In this document: one piece after another, positions 1 to 6,463 of the stretch
Layout: each line of letters begins with the position of its first letter
How positions within the stretch are numbered: the stretch's first letter is position 1
Made by a program: the position numbers and the translations under genes
Assembly: GCA_019425045.1 (NCBI GenBank)
Contig: JAHYYI010000002.1
Location: 110,157-160,973 of the forward strand
Reading direction: 5' to 3'
DNA: 50,817 nucleotides
Origin: Collinsella sp.
GTDB lineage: Bacteria; Actinomycetota; Coriobacteriia; Coriobacteriales; Coriobacteriaceae
The notes under the pieces: model-generated
The model's input: only the letters and a program-made list of their open reading frames with translations
What the model was told of the DNA's origin: nothing
Databases searched by the model: none

Positions 1-81
1 TGGCGCGTTTTTAGCGCAGCGCGGTCGGCGTAAGCCGACCGGATAAATTTTGAGCTTCGCTCAAAATTTGGACATCCCTCC
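1..81 (+). repeat. Right part of a tRNA-associated structured element
   Basis: Two adjacent stem-loops are visible. The first has 7-bp arms at 23-29 and 34-40 around a GTAA loop. The second has 11-bp arms at 45-55 and 59-69 around a TTC loop. They are preceded by AGCGCAGCGCG, which also occurs in the element behind tRNA-Lys (49.41 kb), and the first stem matches the GATA-loop stem behind tRNA-Gly (37.67 kb). The left part lies outside the window, so the parent tRNA is not visible. From about 82 to 304 I see no gene. Confidence 0.55.
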
Positions 82-304
82 TATTCAGCCACGCCCCCAT
101 CGCGGTCGATCCCAGCCCCAAATCTCAAACGCGTACATCACCCTCCAAAACCGACATTTTTGACATCTTTGGAGGCTGACGTACATGTTTGGCCCTACGC
201 CCGCATCCAGTCCCGACCGTTTACCGAGCAATAGGGTCGCCAGACCCGTCAACCATGTACTATGTACGGGCATTATCTAAACCCGCAATCAGAAGGACCC
301 TATC

Positions 305-994
305 TTGCCCATCGTCGCCGCTATGACCGTTACCTCACATGCCTCGGATGCCATGGTCGCTATTCCGTTTTGGCTTGAGATGTTCGCTGTTGTCGCGGCA
401 TCGATCTCAGGAGTTCTGGTTGCGCGCGAGCACAAGCTCGACCTGGTGGGCGCCGTCGCGCTCGCCGTGGTCTGTGGCCTGGGCGGCGGTCTTTTGCGCG
501 ATATGACGCTGCAGGTGGGCAACGTCTACATCCTCAACCAACCGATGGCGCTCCCGCTTTCCATTGCCACGGCAGCCATCATCTACATTTTCCCGGCAAT
601 CGTCGACAAGCCCGAAAAACTCATCCCCCTGCTCGACATCATCTCGGTCGGCATCTATGCCGCCACTGGAGCAGACAAGGCGCTGGTCTACGGCTTTGCG
701 CCGGCGGTGTGCATCATGATGGGCTTTTTCACCGCGGTGGGCGGCGGCATGCTGCGTGACAGCTTTATGGGCGTGGTGCCGGGCATTTTCCAGCGCACCA
801 ACTTCTATGCCATCGCAGCCATTGCCGGCTCTGCAAGCTATGTATGCCTTGTCATGAGCGGCGTCGTCAGCAACATCACCGCGTTAATCGTATGCGTTGC
901 GATAACCATGGGACTGCGCTGGCTGTCGCTGCGCTTCGACATCAAAAGCCCCACCGAGGAAGACATCGCACGTTTTTTGCACCGCAAAAAGTAG
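305..994 (+). CDS. TRIC/UPF0126-family membrane channel protein
   Basis: Predicted 229-residue integral membrane protein of the trimeric intracellular cation channel (UPF0126, YadS-like) family, probably a potassium-permeable channel in the cytoplasmic membrane. It has about seven hydrophobic segments and the two diagnostic glycine-rich repeats of the family, GLGGGLLRDM near residues 59-68 and GGGMLRDSFMG near 147-157, which come from the internal duplication of three-helix units. The TTG at 305 is preceded by AAGGA seven bases upstream. ATG codons at 323 and 350 are alternatives, and the latter would remove only a polar N-terminal tail. The neighbours do not suggest a pathway. The family assignment is firm; the physiological ion is inferred from the family. 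Confidence 0.85.
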   Translation: MPIVAAMTVTSHASDAMVAIPFWLEMFAVVAASISGVLVAREHKLDLVGAVALAVVCGLGGGLLRDMTLQVGNVYILNQPMALPLSIATAAIIYIFPAIVDKPEKLIPLLDIISVGIYAATGADKALVYGFAPAVCIMMGFFTAVGGGMLRDSFMGVVPGIFQRTNFYAIAAIAGSASYVCLVMSGVVSNITALIVCVAITMGLRWLSLRFDIKSPTEEDIARFLHRKK

Positions 995-1100
995 ATTGCG
1001 CGGCCTCATCCTTCGAAATACAACCGAGAGGTTCTTTTAGAGCGCCCACGCGTTGGGTACCCTGTTAGGTGCATGTCGAGCATCTGACGAAGGATTCACT

Positions 1101-2249
1101 ATGCCCTGCAATCAATTCCCGTCGACCCAGCGCCATAAAGCGTGGGGCCGCATCACCATCCTATTCGCGCTCATCGTGCTGGCGCTCACCGCACTTCCCA
1201 CGGCGTCGTTCGCCGGCACGGACACCGCAGGAAACATACTTGCGACCGACAATGACGCCAATCCGTCCGGCGTCGAGGGTGACCTGTACTGGGCAGGCCA
1301 GGCTCTCAACTTGGACGATGCGTCCATCGACCGCGATATCATCGCCGCGGGCGATACCCTCTCGATCCGCGACTGCACGGTGGGCGGCGCCGTCCGTCTG
1401 GCGGCACGCACTATCGATATCGCCAAAACCACGGTTAATGGCAGCGTCACGGTGGCCGGTCAGCACGTTGTGCTCAATTCCGACAGCGCCGCCAACTGTT
1501 TTTACGCGATGGGCGAGACGGTTGCCCTGCGAGGCTCCGCCAAGTCGGCAGCGCTTGCAGGCGATACGGTGACCATCGACGGCACCGTCGAGGGCGATGT
1601 CGAGGTTTGGGCCGATAAGCTCGTCTTGGGCAAGAATGCCCGTATTACCGGCACCGTGAACGCGCACGTCTCCGAGGACCCCGAGCGTGCCGCAGGAGCC
1701 GAGGTAGGCGCACTCAAGATCGACCGCACCGAGAACGAGAGCGCGGCCACGACCGCTAACAACATCATCGGCGGCATCGTCGCCGCGGCGCTCTCGACCT
1801 GCTTTGTCGCCCTGCTGCTCGAGCTCGTCTTTCCGCGTGCAACCGCCAGCGCCGCTGGCATGCTCCACCAGCGCCCCACGCCCCTGTGGGTGAGCGGTCT
1901 TCTGGGTACGATTGCTGTCGTCCCCGCCGTCCTACTGCTGATTATCTCTATCGCTGGCCTGTCGCTTGCCGGAACCCTCTTGTGCGGCGTTATCGGCATC
2001 GCATTGGTGTCGAGTGCCTTTGCGGGGTGCGCAATCGCCCGCATGGTCGGACACAGCCAGAACCGTTACGCCATGGCGGCCGTGGGCGGCATCGCCGCGG
2101 GCGCGCTTACGGCAATCCCCCTCGTAGGCGACTTCATCAGCGGCGTAGCCTTTGTCTTTATGCTCGGCTACATCATCCAAATCATCTGGCGTAACGCCCA
2201 CCTCAAGCCGCAGCAGGCAGCCAACACACCGGGACTCCCCACCGCTTAG
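1101..2249 (+). CDS. Secreted bactofilin-like beta-helix domain with C-terminal membrane helices
   Basis: 382 residues from the ATG at 1101, which has AAGGA six bases upstream; the frame is open from 1053 but without a better start. After a basic N-terminus and a hydrophobic signal-like segment ending in ASFAG come roughly 150 residues of short repeating strands, alternating with DD/T/G turns, of the kind seen in polymer-forming bactofilin domains. The last about 170 residues hold four or five hydrophobic segments. The repeat domain would therefore lie outside the membrane, unlike classical cytosolic bactofilins. Function is unknown; a surface or envelope scaffold is inference. The gene converges on typA with hairpins between them. 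Confidence 0.65.
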   Translation: MPCNQFPSTQRHKAWGRITILFALIVLALTALPTASFAGTDTAGNILATDNDANPSGVEGDLYWAGQALNLDDASIDRDIIAAGDTLSIRDCTVGGAVRLAARTIDIAKTTVNGSVTVAGQHVVLNSDSAANCFYAMGETVALRGSAKSAALAGDTVTIDGTVEGDVEVWADKLVLGKNARITGTVNAHVSEDPERAAGAEVGALKIDRTENESAATTANNIIGGIVAAALSTCFVALLLELVFPRATASAAGMLHQRPTPLWVSGLLGTIAVVPAVLLLIISIAGLSLAGTLLCGVIGIALVSSAFAGCAIARMVGHSQNRYAMAAVGGIAAGALTAIPLVGDFISGVAFVFMLGYIIQIIWRNAHLKPQQAANTPGLPTA

Positions 2250-2255
2250 CCGCCA

Positions 2256-2290
2256 ACCGCCACAAAGGGGCCAGGCACCCTTGTGGCGGT
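2256..2290. terminator. Hairpin after the beta-helix gene
   Basis: A 10-bp perfect stem (ACCGCCACAA at 2256-2265 with its complement at 2281-2290), extendable by inner GGG/CCC pairs. No T-run follows on the plus strand, so it may be a repeat-type hairpin rather than an intrinsic terminator. Confidence 0.45.
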
Positions 2291-2316
2291 GCAGACCAGC
2301 TCAATCCCCTTGCACC

Positions 2317-2355
2317 AAAAAGGGCGCCGACCATTGCGGTCGACGCCCTTTCTTG
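2317..2355 (-). terminator. Intrinsic terminator of typA
   Basis: A GC-rich stem (AAAGGGCG-CCGACC and its near complement, 2319-2352) with a 5-base ATTGC loop, followed on the minus strand by a T-run. It sits 25 bases past the typA stop. Confidence 0.8.
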
Positions 2356-2378
2356 TTAGTCGCTATAAAGCCCAGCGC

Positions 2379-4217
2379 TTATTTGTTGACCTGGCCGGCG
2401 CGGACGGCAGCCTTCTTGCGGTCGGTGGCGTTGAGCAGACGCTTGCGCAGGCGAATGTTCTTGGGAGTGATCTCGACCAGCTCGTCGTCGGCGATGTACT
2501 CCAGCGCTTCCTCCAGCGAGAAAGTGCGGGGCGGCACCAGCTGGACGGAGATATCGGAGGTCGAGGAACGCTGGTTGCCCAGGTTCTTGGTACGGGCGAT
2601 GTTGACGACCATGTCGCCGGCCTTGCTGCGCTCGCCCACGATCATGCCCTCATAGCACTCGGTGCCCGGCTCAACAAACAGCTGGCCGCGCTCCTGCAGC
2701 GTACCCAGAGCATAGGCAACGGCCTTCTCGGTGGTCATGGAGATCATGGCGCCGTTCTGACGGTTACCGATCTCGCCGGCGTAAGGACCATACTCCAGGA
2801 AGGTGTGGTAGAACACGCCCTCGCCGTGGGTAACGTTCATAATGCGGTTCTTAAGACCCATGATGCCGCGGGTCGGGATCTTAAACTCGAGGTGCGTCAC
2901 GATGCCCGAGGTATCCATGCTCGTCATGATGCCGCCGGAGGTGCCGAAGACCTCAACGACCTTGCCCGAGTACTCGTCCGGGCACTCGACGACGGCCTGC
3001 TCGACAGGCTCCATCTTGTTGCCGTTCTCGTCCTTCTTAAACAGAACGCGGGGACGGCCGACCTGGAACTCAAAGCCCTCGCGGCGCATGGACTCCATCA
3101 GAACGGATAGGTGCAGAATGCCGCGGCCCGAGACCTCGACGCCGCTCTTGTCCTCGAGCTCCTCGATCTTCATGGTCACGTTGTTCTCGGCCTCGTTGAA
3201 CAGGCGCTCCTTGAGCTGACGGGCGCCCACGATGTCGCCGTCGCGACCGACGAGCGGGGAGGTCGACGCCTCAAAGACGATGGACATGGTCGGCGGGTCG
3301 ATCTCGATGGGCTCGAGCTCAACGGGGTTCTCGGGATCGGTGTAGACATCGCCGATATCGGTGCGGTCGATGCCCACGACGGCAGCGATGTCGCCGGCGC
3401 CGACTTCCTGGCACTCGGTGCGGCCCAGGTAGTCGAAGGTAAAGAGCTGTTTGACGGTAGCGGTGGCGCTGGAGCCGTCGTTCTTCACAACCAAAATCTG
3501 GTCGCCCTGGTGGATGGTGCCGGAGTACACGCGACCGATGCCGATACGGCCAACGAAGTTGGAGTGGTCAATGGTCACGCACTGCATGGCCAGCGGGGCG
3601 TTCTCGTCAACCTCGGGCGCGGGCATGTCGTCGATGATCATATCGAGCAGCGGATACATGTCCATGTTGCCGTCGTTGGGGTCAAGGCGAGCAAAGCCAT
3701 TCATGGCGCTGGCGTAGACCACGTGCTCCATGGCGAACTCGAGCTGGTCGTCGGTTGCGCCCAGGTCGGCCATGAGGTCCAGGCAGTCGTTGTAGGCCTT
3801 CTCGGGGTTGGCGCCCGGACGATCGATCTTGTTGATGACGATCATGATCTTAAGGCCGGTGTCGATAGCGTGACGCAGCACGAAGCGGGTCTGGGGCATG
3901 GGGCCCTCAAAAGCGTCGACCAGCAGCAGGGCGCCGTCGGCCATACGCAGCACGCGCTCGACCTCGCCGCCAAAGTCGGCGTGGCCCGGGGTATCGATGA
4001 CGTTGATCTTAACGTCCTTGTACTCGATAGAGATGTTCTTGGCGAGAATCGTAATGCCGCGCTCGCGCTCCTGGTCGTTGGAATCCAGGACGCGGTCCTC
4101 GACCTGCTGGTTGGCACGGAAGGCGTCCGTGGCACGCAGGAGCTTGTCGACCATCGTCGTCTTGCCGTGGTCGACGTGAGCGATGATGGCGATGTTCCTC
4201 AGATTGTCTACGCGCAT
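2379..4217 (-). CDS. typA: Ribosome-associated GTPase BipA/TypA
   Basis: 612 residues, the usual length. TypA is a translational GTPase that binds the 70S ribosome and helps late 50S assembly and growth under stress. The GTPase domain shows G1 AHVDHGKT (residues 14-21), the switch region with RGITI, G3 DTPGH and G4 NKID. The EF-G-like domain II, domains III and V and a basic C-terminal domain follow in order. AGGGGA lies five bases before the ATG. A hairpin (CCCGCC arms, about 4262-4289) lies in the leader and could influence expression. It is transcribed away from the origin like its neighbours and ends at its own terminator. Confidence 0.97.
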   Translation of the reverse strand: MRVDNLRNIAIIAHVDHGKTTMVDKLLRATDAFRANQQVEDRVLDSNDQERERGITILAKNISIEYKDVKINVIDTPGHADFGGEVERVLRMADGALLLVDAFEGPMPQTRFVLRHAIDTGLKIMIVINKIDRPGANPEKAYNDCLDLMADLGATDDQLEFAMEHVVYASAMNGFARLDPNDGNMDMYPLLDMIIDDMPAPEVDENAPLAMQCVTIDHSNFVGRIGIGRVYSGTIHQGDQILVVKNDGSSATATVKQLFTFDYLGRTECQEVGAGDIAAVVGIDRTDIGDVYTDPENPVELEPIEIDPPTMSIVFEASTSPLVGRDGDIVGARQLKERLFNEAENNVTMKIEELEDKSGVEVSGRGILHLSVLMESMRREGFEFQVGRPRVLFKKDENGNKMEPVEQAVVECPDEYSGKVVEVFGTSGGIMTSMDTSGIVTHLEFKIPTRGIMGLKNRIMNVTHGEGVFYHTFLEYGPYAGEIGNRQNGAMISMTTEKAVAYALGTLQERGQLFVEPGTECYEGMIVGERSKAGDMVVNIARTKNLGNQRSSTSDISVQLVPPRTFSLEEALEYIADDELVEITPKNIRLRKRLLNATDRKKAAVRAGQVNK

Positions 4218-4334
4218 GTAGTTCCCCTATCTTCTATCCATATACAAACGGCACGCGTATGCGACCCGCCCAGCGATACAACGCTCGGCGGGAATATTGA
4301 GCCTTTTACCGAAAACTCGTTTATTTTAGCGATT

Positions 4335-4784
4335 TTAGATGAGAGGGGTTTCCTCACCTGCAGGTTCAGGGTCGCTCCACATAAAACCATCGCCGGCGCC
4401 CATGCCCTCATACAGTACATATGCCGAAAAACCGCTCTCGAGCGTCGTCTCAAAAAAGCTCACGAGCAGAGCGTCATGGTAGCCGCCGTCAATCTCGACG
4501 CAGCCGGTATAGCCGATGGCATAGCGGGCGATACGGCCCAGGCCCTCGTCCTTAAGACCCATCTTGTGCTCGGAGATAAAGTTGGTGGCCGCCTCGAGGC
4601 ACGCCTCTTCGCCATCCTCATCGAGCGCCGCCAGATAACGGTTGGAAGCGGCGTCCTCAATTGCCACGACCACGCCGGGGTTTTCACCGGCGGCAAGGTC
4701 ATCCAAGAACGCGCCGATTAGATCGCACACCATGGCGTCGAGCTCGGCGGAGACGTTACCGGCGTCCTGCATATCCTGTGCCAT
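4335..4784 (-). CDS. Unknown acidic cytosolic protein
   Basis: 149 residues, strongly acidic, with no membrane segment or recognised motif. The start ATG is preceded by GGGAAGG. Alternating hydrophobic stretches (VVVAIED, RYAIGYTG, DALLVSFFET) suggest a compact alpha/beta fold. It lies between typA and a small membrane-protein gene on the same strand with gaps of about 30 to 120 bases, so co-transcription with the next gene upstream is likely. I recognise no family; it could be a lineage-specific Coriobacteriia protein. Codon use and base composition match the neighbours, supporting a real gene. Confidence 0.6.
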   Translation of the reverse strand: MAQDMQDAGNVSAELDAMVCDLIGAFLDDLAAGENPGVVVAIEDAASNRYLAALDEDGEEACLEAATNFISEHKMGLKDEGLGRIARYAIGYTGCVEIDGGYHDALLVSFFETTLESGFSAYVLYEGMGAGDGFMWSDPEPAGEETPLI

Positions 4785-4814
4785 CTTTAGACCTTCCCAT
4801 CGAGTCTGGCGTCG

Positions 4815-5204
4815 TTACAGTTCTTGCGCCTCGGCGGCGATCTTAGCGGCGGCATCGCGGGCGCGCGTCATGTCCGACGCGCGCTTGTCGAGCACCTTGA
4901 TCTGGCTGGTCAGCATGACCGCATCGACCACGCCCCAAATCACCAGGCCCGTAGAGATCGAAAACCCAAGCGCACCAACTGTACCACGAAGGCGCGAGCA
5001 GATTGCCGCGACAAGGGCGGAGATGACAACCATCTTGATAAACGAGCTGCGGCGTTCACGAAGCGTGCGGGCCTGCGTCACATAGGCAATGCGAGCCGCC
5101 TCAGAAGCCTCCGAGCGCATCTGGGCCTCGCGGGCGATTGCAGCCGCTTCAGCCGACATCCCGCCGGCCATCAGCGAACGCTCCGCAACCTGGACGCCCC
5201 GCAT
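4815..5204 (-). CDS. Small membrane protein, unknown function
   Basis: 129 residues with two hydrophobic segments in the middle (roughly 57-72 and 77-98), flanked by charged, helix-forming ends rich in Ala, Arg and Glu. The annotated ATG directly abuts the stop of the upstream gene (TAA at 5205-5207), which indicates translational coupling. ATGs at residues 12 and 16 are alternatives; residue 12 has GGAG nine bases upstream. No family recognised. The charged C-terminal helix could be cytosolic and form a coiled coil. Confidence 0.5.
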   Translation of the reverse strand: MRGVQVAERSLMAGGMSAEAAAIAREAQMRSEASEAARIAYVTQARTLRERRSSFIKMVVISALVAAICSRLRGTVGALGFSISTGLVIWGVVDAVMLTSQIKVLDKRASDMTRARDAAAKIAAEAQEL

Positions 5205-5705
5205 TTAGAAGTCATCGGGGGAGAGCGTATGGACGAACTCGTCGAACTTCTCGAACTCCTGCTCGTCGTCGACTTCCTCGGCGTGGGTAGAAACAGTGCC
5301 CAGGCGATTCATGATGTCGTCCTCCACAAACATGGGGGCATTGCTGCGCACGGCAAGGGCAATGGCATCACTGGGGCGGGCGTCGATCTTGCGCTCGTCA
5401 CCATCGGCCAGTACGACGATCGTCGCGTAGAATACCGGCGGCTCGGCGCGAACGATCTCGATGCGCTCGAGCTTGGCGCCCAGGGCGCCAACAGTATCGA
5501 GCAACAGGTCATGGGTAATCGGGCGCTCGGCGCGGCCGCTATCGATGCCGCGGCTGATGGCAGCGGCTTCAAACGAACCAGTCTGAATGGAAAGGGAACG
5601 CAGCGGCGCGGGCGAGTCCGATTTGCTGCAGCGCTCGCGAAGCACGATAAGCGATGGCACGGGACCGGCGGCCATGACGATGGTCTCTATGTCGACACGA
5701 ACCAT
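5205..5705 (-). CDS. Bifunctional nuclease (DUF151) family protein
   Basis: 166 residues from the ATG at 5705, chosen because GGAGGTG lies just upstream; an open frame extends 16 codons further without a ribosome site. The N-terminal about 130 residues match the bifunctional nuclease domain: strands around residues 3-25, then the conserved RPITHDLLLDTVGALGA and DARPSDAIALAVR segments. Plant and bacterial members are reported as RNase/DNase enzymes, but the bacterial role is poorly known. An acidic tail (EEVDDEQEFEKFDEF) follows. It is the first gene of a likely transcript continuing into the two small genes downstream. Confidence 0.85.
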   Translation of the reverse strand: MVRVDIETIVMAAGPVPSLIVLRERCSKSDSPAPLRSLSIQTGSFEAAAISRGIDSGRAERPITHDLLLDTVGALGAKLERIEIVRAEPPVFYATIVVLADGDERKIDARPSDAIALAVRSNAPMFVEDDIMNRLGTVSTHAEEVDDEQEFEKFDEFVHTLSPDDF

Positions 5706-5762
5706 GGAACACCTCCGGTACGTAGCGGTTAACACGCGGCAGCTCCACCGCATTGAATAGCT

Positions 5763-5792
5763 ATACTACCCAATCTTTCGCACAGCACACAA
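5763..5792 (-). promoter_or_regulatory. Possible promoter of the DUF151 gene
   Basis: TTGTGT (-35, 5787-5792), an 18-base spacer and TAGTAT (-10, 5763-5768) on the minus strand. The match is weak but correctly placed. Confidence 0.35.
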
Positions 5793-5817
5793 AACCAAAA
5801 TGAGATTTATCGCAGAC

Positions 5818-5856
5818 AAGAAAAAAGCCCCAAGGCAATGCCCCAGGGCTCTTCAC
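5818..5856 (-). terminator. Terminator of the tRNA cluster
   Basis: On the minus strand an AGCCC...GGGCT hairpin with inner GGCA/TGCC pairs is followed by six T. It lies just after the last tRNA-Ile. Confidence 0.7.
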
Positions 5857-5864
5857 AGTTTTGA

Positions 5865-5941
5865 TGGTGGACCTGACAAGATTCGAACTTGTGACCTCCC
5901 GGTTATCAGCCGGACGCTCTAACCAACTGAGCTACAGGTCC
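5865..5941 (-). tRNA. tRNA-Ile (anticodon GAT), copy 2
   Basis: 77 bases. Acceptor GGACCTG pairs with CAGGTCC, discriminator A, encoded CCA, T-arm GTTCGAATC, anticodon loop CTGATAA. Identical to the copy at 6089-6165. Confidence 0.97.
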
Positions 5942-5945
5942 ATCA

Positions 5946-6021
5946 TGGTGGAGGTTAGGGGGATCGAACCCCTGACCTCAGGCTTGCAAAGCCCGCGCTC
6001 TCCCAGCTGAGCTAAACCCCC
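5946..6021 (-). tRNA. tRNA-Ala (anticodon TGC)
   Basis: 76 bases. Acceptor GGGGGTT/AACCTCC contains the G3-U70 wobble pair that marks alanine tRNAs. Anticodon loop TTTGCAA; CCA is encoded. It is only four bases from the downstream tRNA-Ile. Confidence 0.97.
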
Positions 6022-6032
6022 ACGGAGACAGT

Positions 6033-6077
6033 AATAAACACCCCAGCGGCGACTCGGCTCTCGCTGGGGTGTTTATT
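6033..6077. terminator. Perfect 16-bp hairpin inside the tRNA cluster
   Basis: Arms at 6033-6048 and 6062-6077 are perfect complements (AATAAACACCCCAGCG type) around a 13-base loop. It separates the first tRNA-Ile from tRNA-Ala and resembles a terminator stem, but no long T-run follows. It may act as a processing signal or partial terminator. Confidence 0.6.
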
Positions 6078-6088
6078 GCGAAAGAAAG

Positions 6089-6165
6089 TGGTGGACCTGA
6101 CAAGATTCGAACTTGTGACCTCCCGGTTATCAGCCGGACGCTCTAACCAACTGAGCTACAGGTCC
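6089..6165 (-). tRNA. tRNA-Ile (anticodon GAT), copy 1
   Basis: 77 bases, identical to the copy at 5865-5941, with encoded CCA. First tRNA after the promoter at 6180-6209. Confidence 0.97.
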
Positions 6166-6179
6166 ATCGCGCAAGGGAT

Positions 6180-6209
6180 ATATTAGACGAGTCGTTACGC
6201 GCGCGTCAA
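6180..6209 (-). promoter_or_regulatory. Promoter of the tRNA cluster
   Basis: TTGACG (6204-6209), an 18-base spacer and TAATAT (6180-6185) on the minus strand, 14 bases before the first tRNA-Ile. Strong sigma70-type match. Confidence 0.8.
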
Positions 6210-6236
6210 CAACTTTTTTGAAAATCTTTGAGGGGT

Positions 6237-6372
6237 GTGTCAGACGGCTGGGCGAGATGGGTTAGGTTTGCTGCTCGGACAGTCCTGCGCAAGACGAAGG
6301 CCACATTAAGTGGCCTTCTTTGCGTGCGGAACTCGCGACAAACCTAACCCATCTCGCCCAGCCGTCTGACAC
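6237..6372. repeat. 136-bp nested palindrome (MITE-like or structured RNA)
   Basis: The outer arms 6237-6270 and 6339-6372 are perfect 34-base inverted repeats. Inside lie TCC/GGA pairs, CGCAA/TTGCG (6288-6292 with 6320-6324), and a 9-bp inner hairpin GAAGGCCAC/GTGGCCTTC (6296-6304 with 6310-6318) followed by TTT. The whole can fold into one long rod. No coding potential is seen. A short mobile repeat, a cruciform, or a bidirectional terminator between gyrA and the tRNA cluster are all possible. Confidence 0.85.
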
Positions 6373-6388
6373 GGGGCTCCAAGCTTGT

Positions 6389-6422
6389 CAAAAAAGCGGT
6401 CGGCGCGCAGGTGCGCCGACCG
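6389..6422 (-). terminator. Terminator of gyrA
   Basis: Minus-strand stem GCGGTCGGCGC with its complement (6396-6422) and a 5-6-base loop, followed by six T at 6390-6395. Confidence 0.9.
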
Positions 6423-6463
6423 CCGATATATGGGGTCTGATATTTTCTATCAGCTAGGGCCTC

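Noticed and set aside
85..273. 62-residue minus-strand frame near the window start
   Set aside because: No ribosome site, no recognisable features, and next to a structured repeat.
3111..4721. 536-residue frame opposite typA
   Set aside because: Shadow frame covering typA and the following gap; composition is that of an antisense frame.
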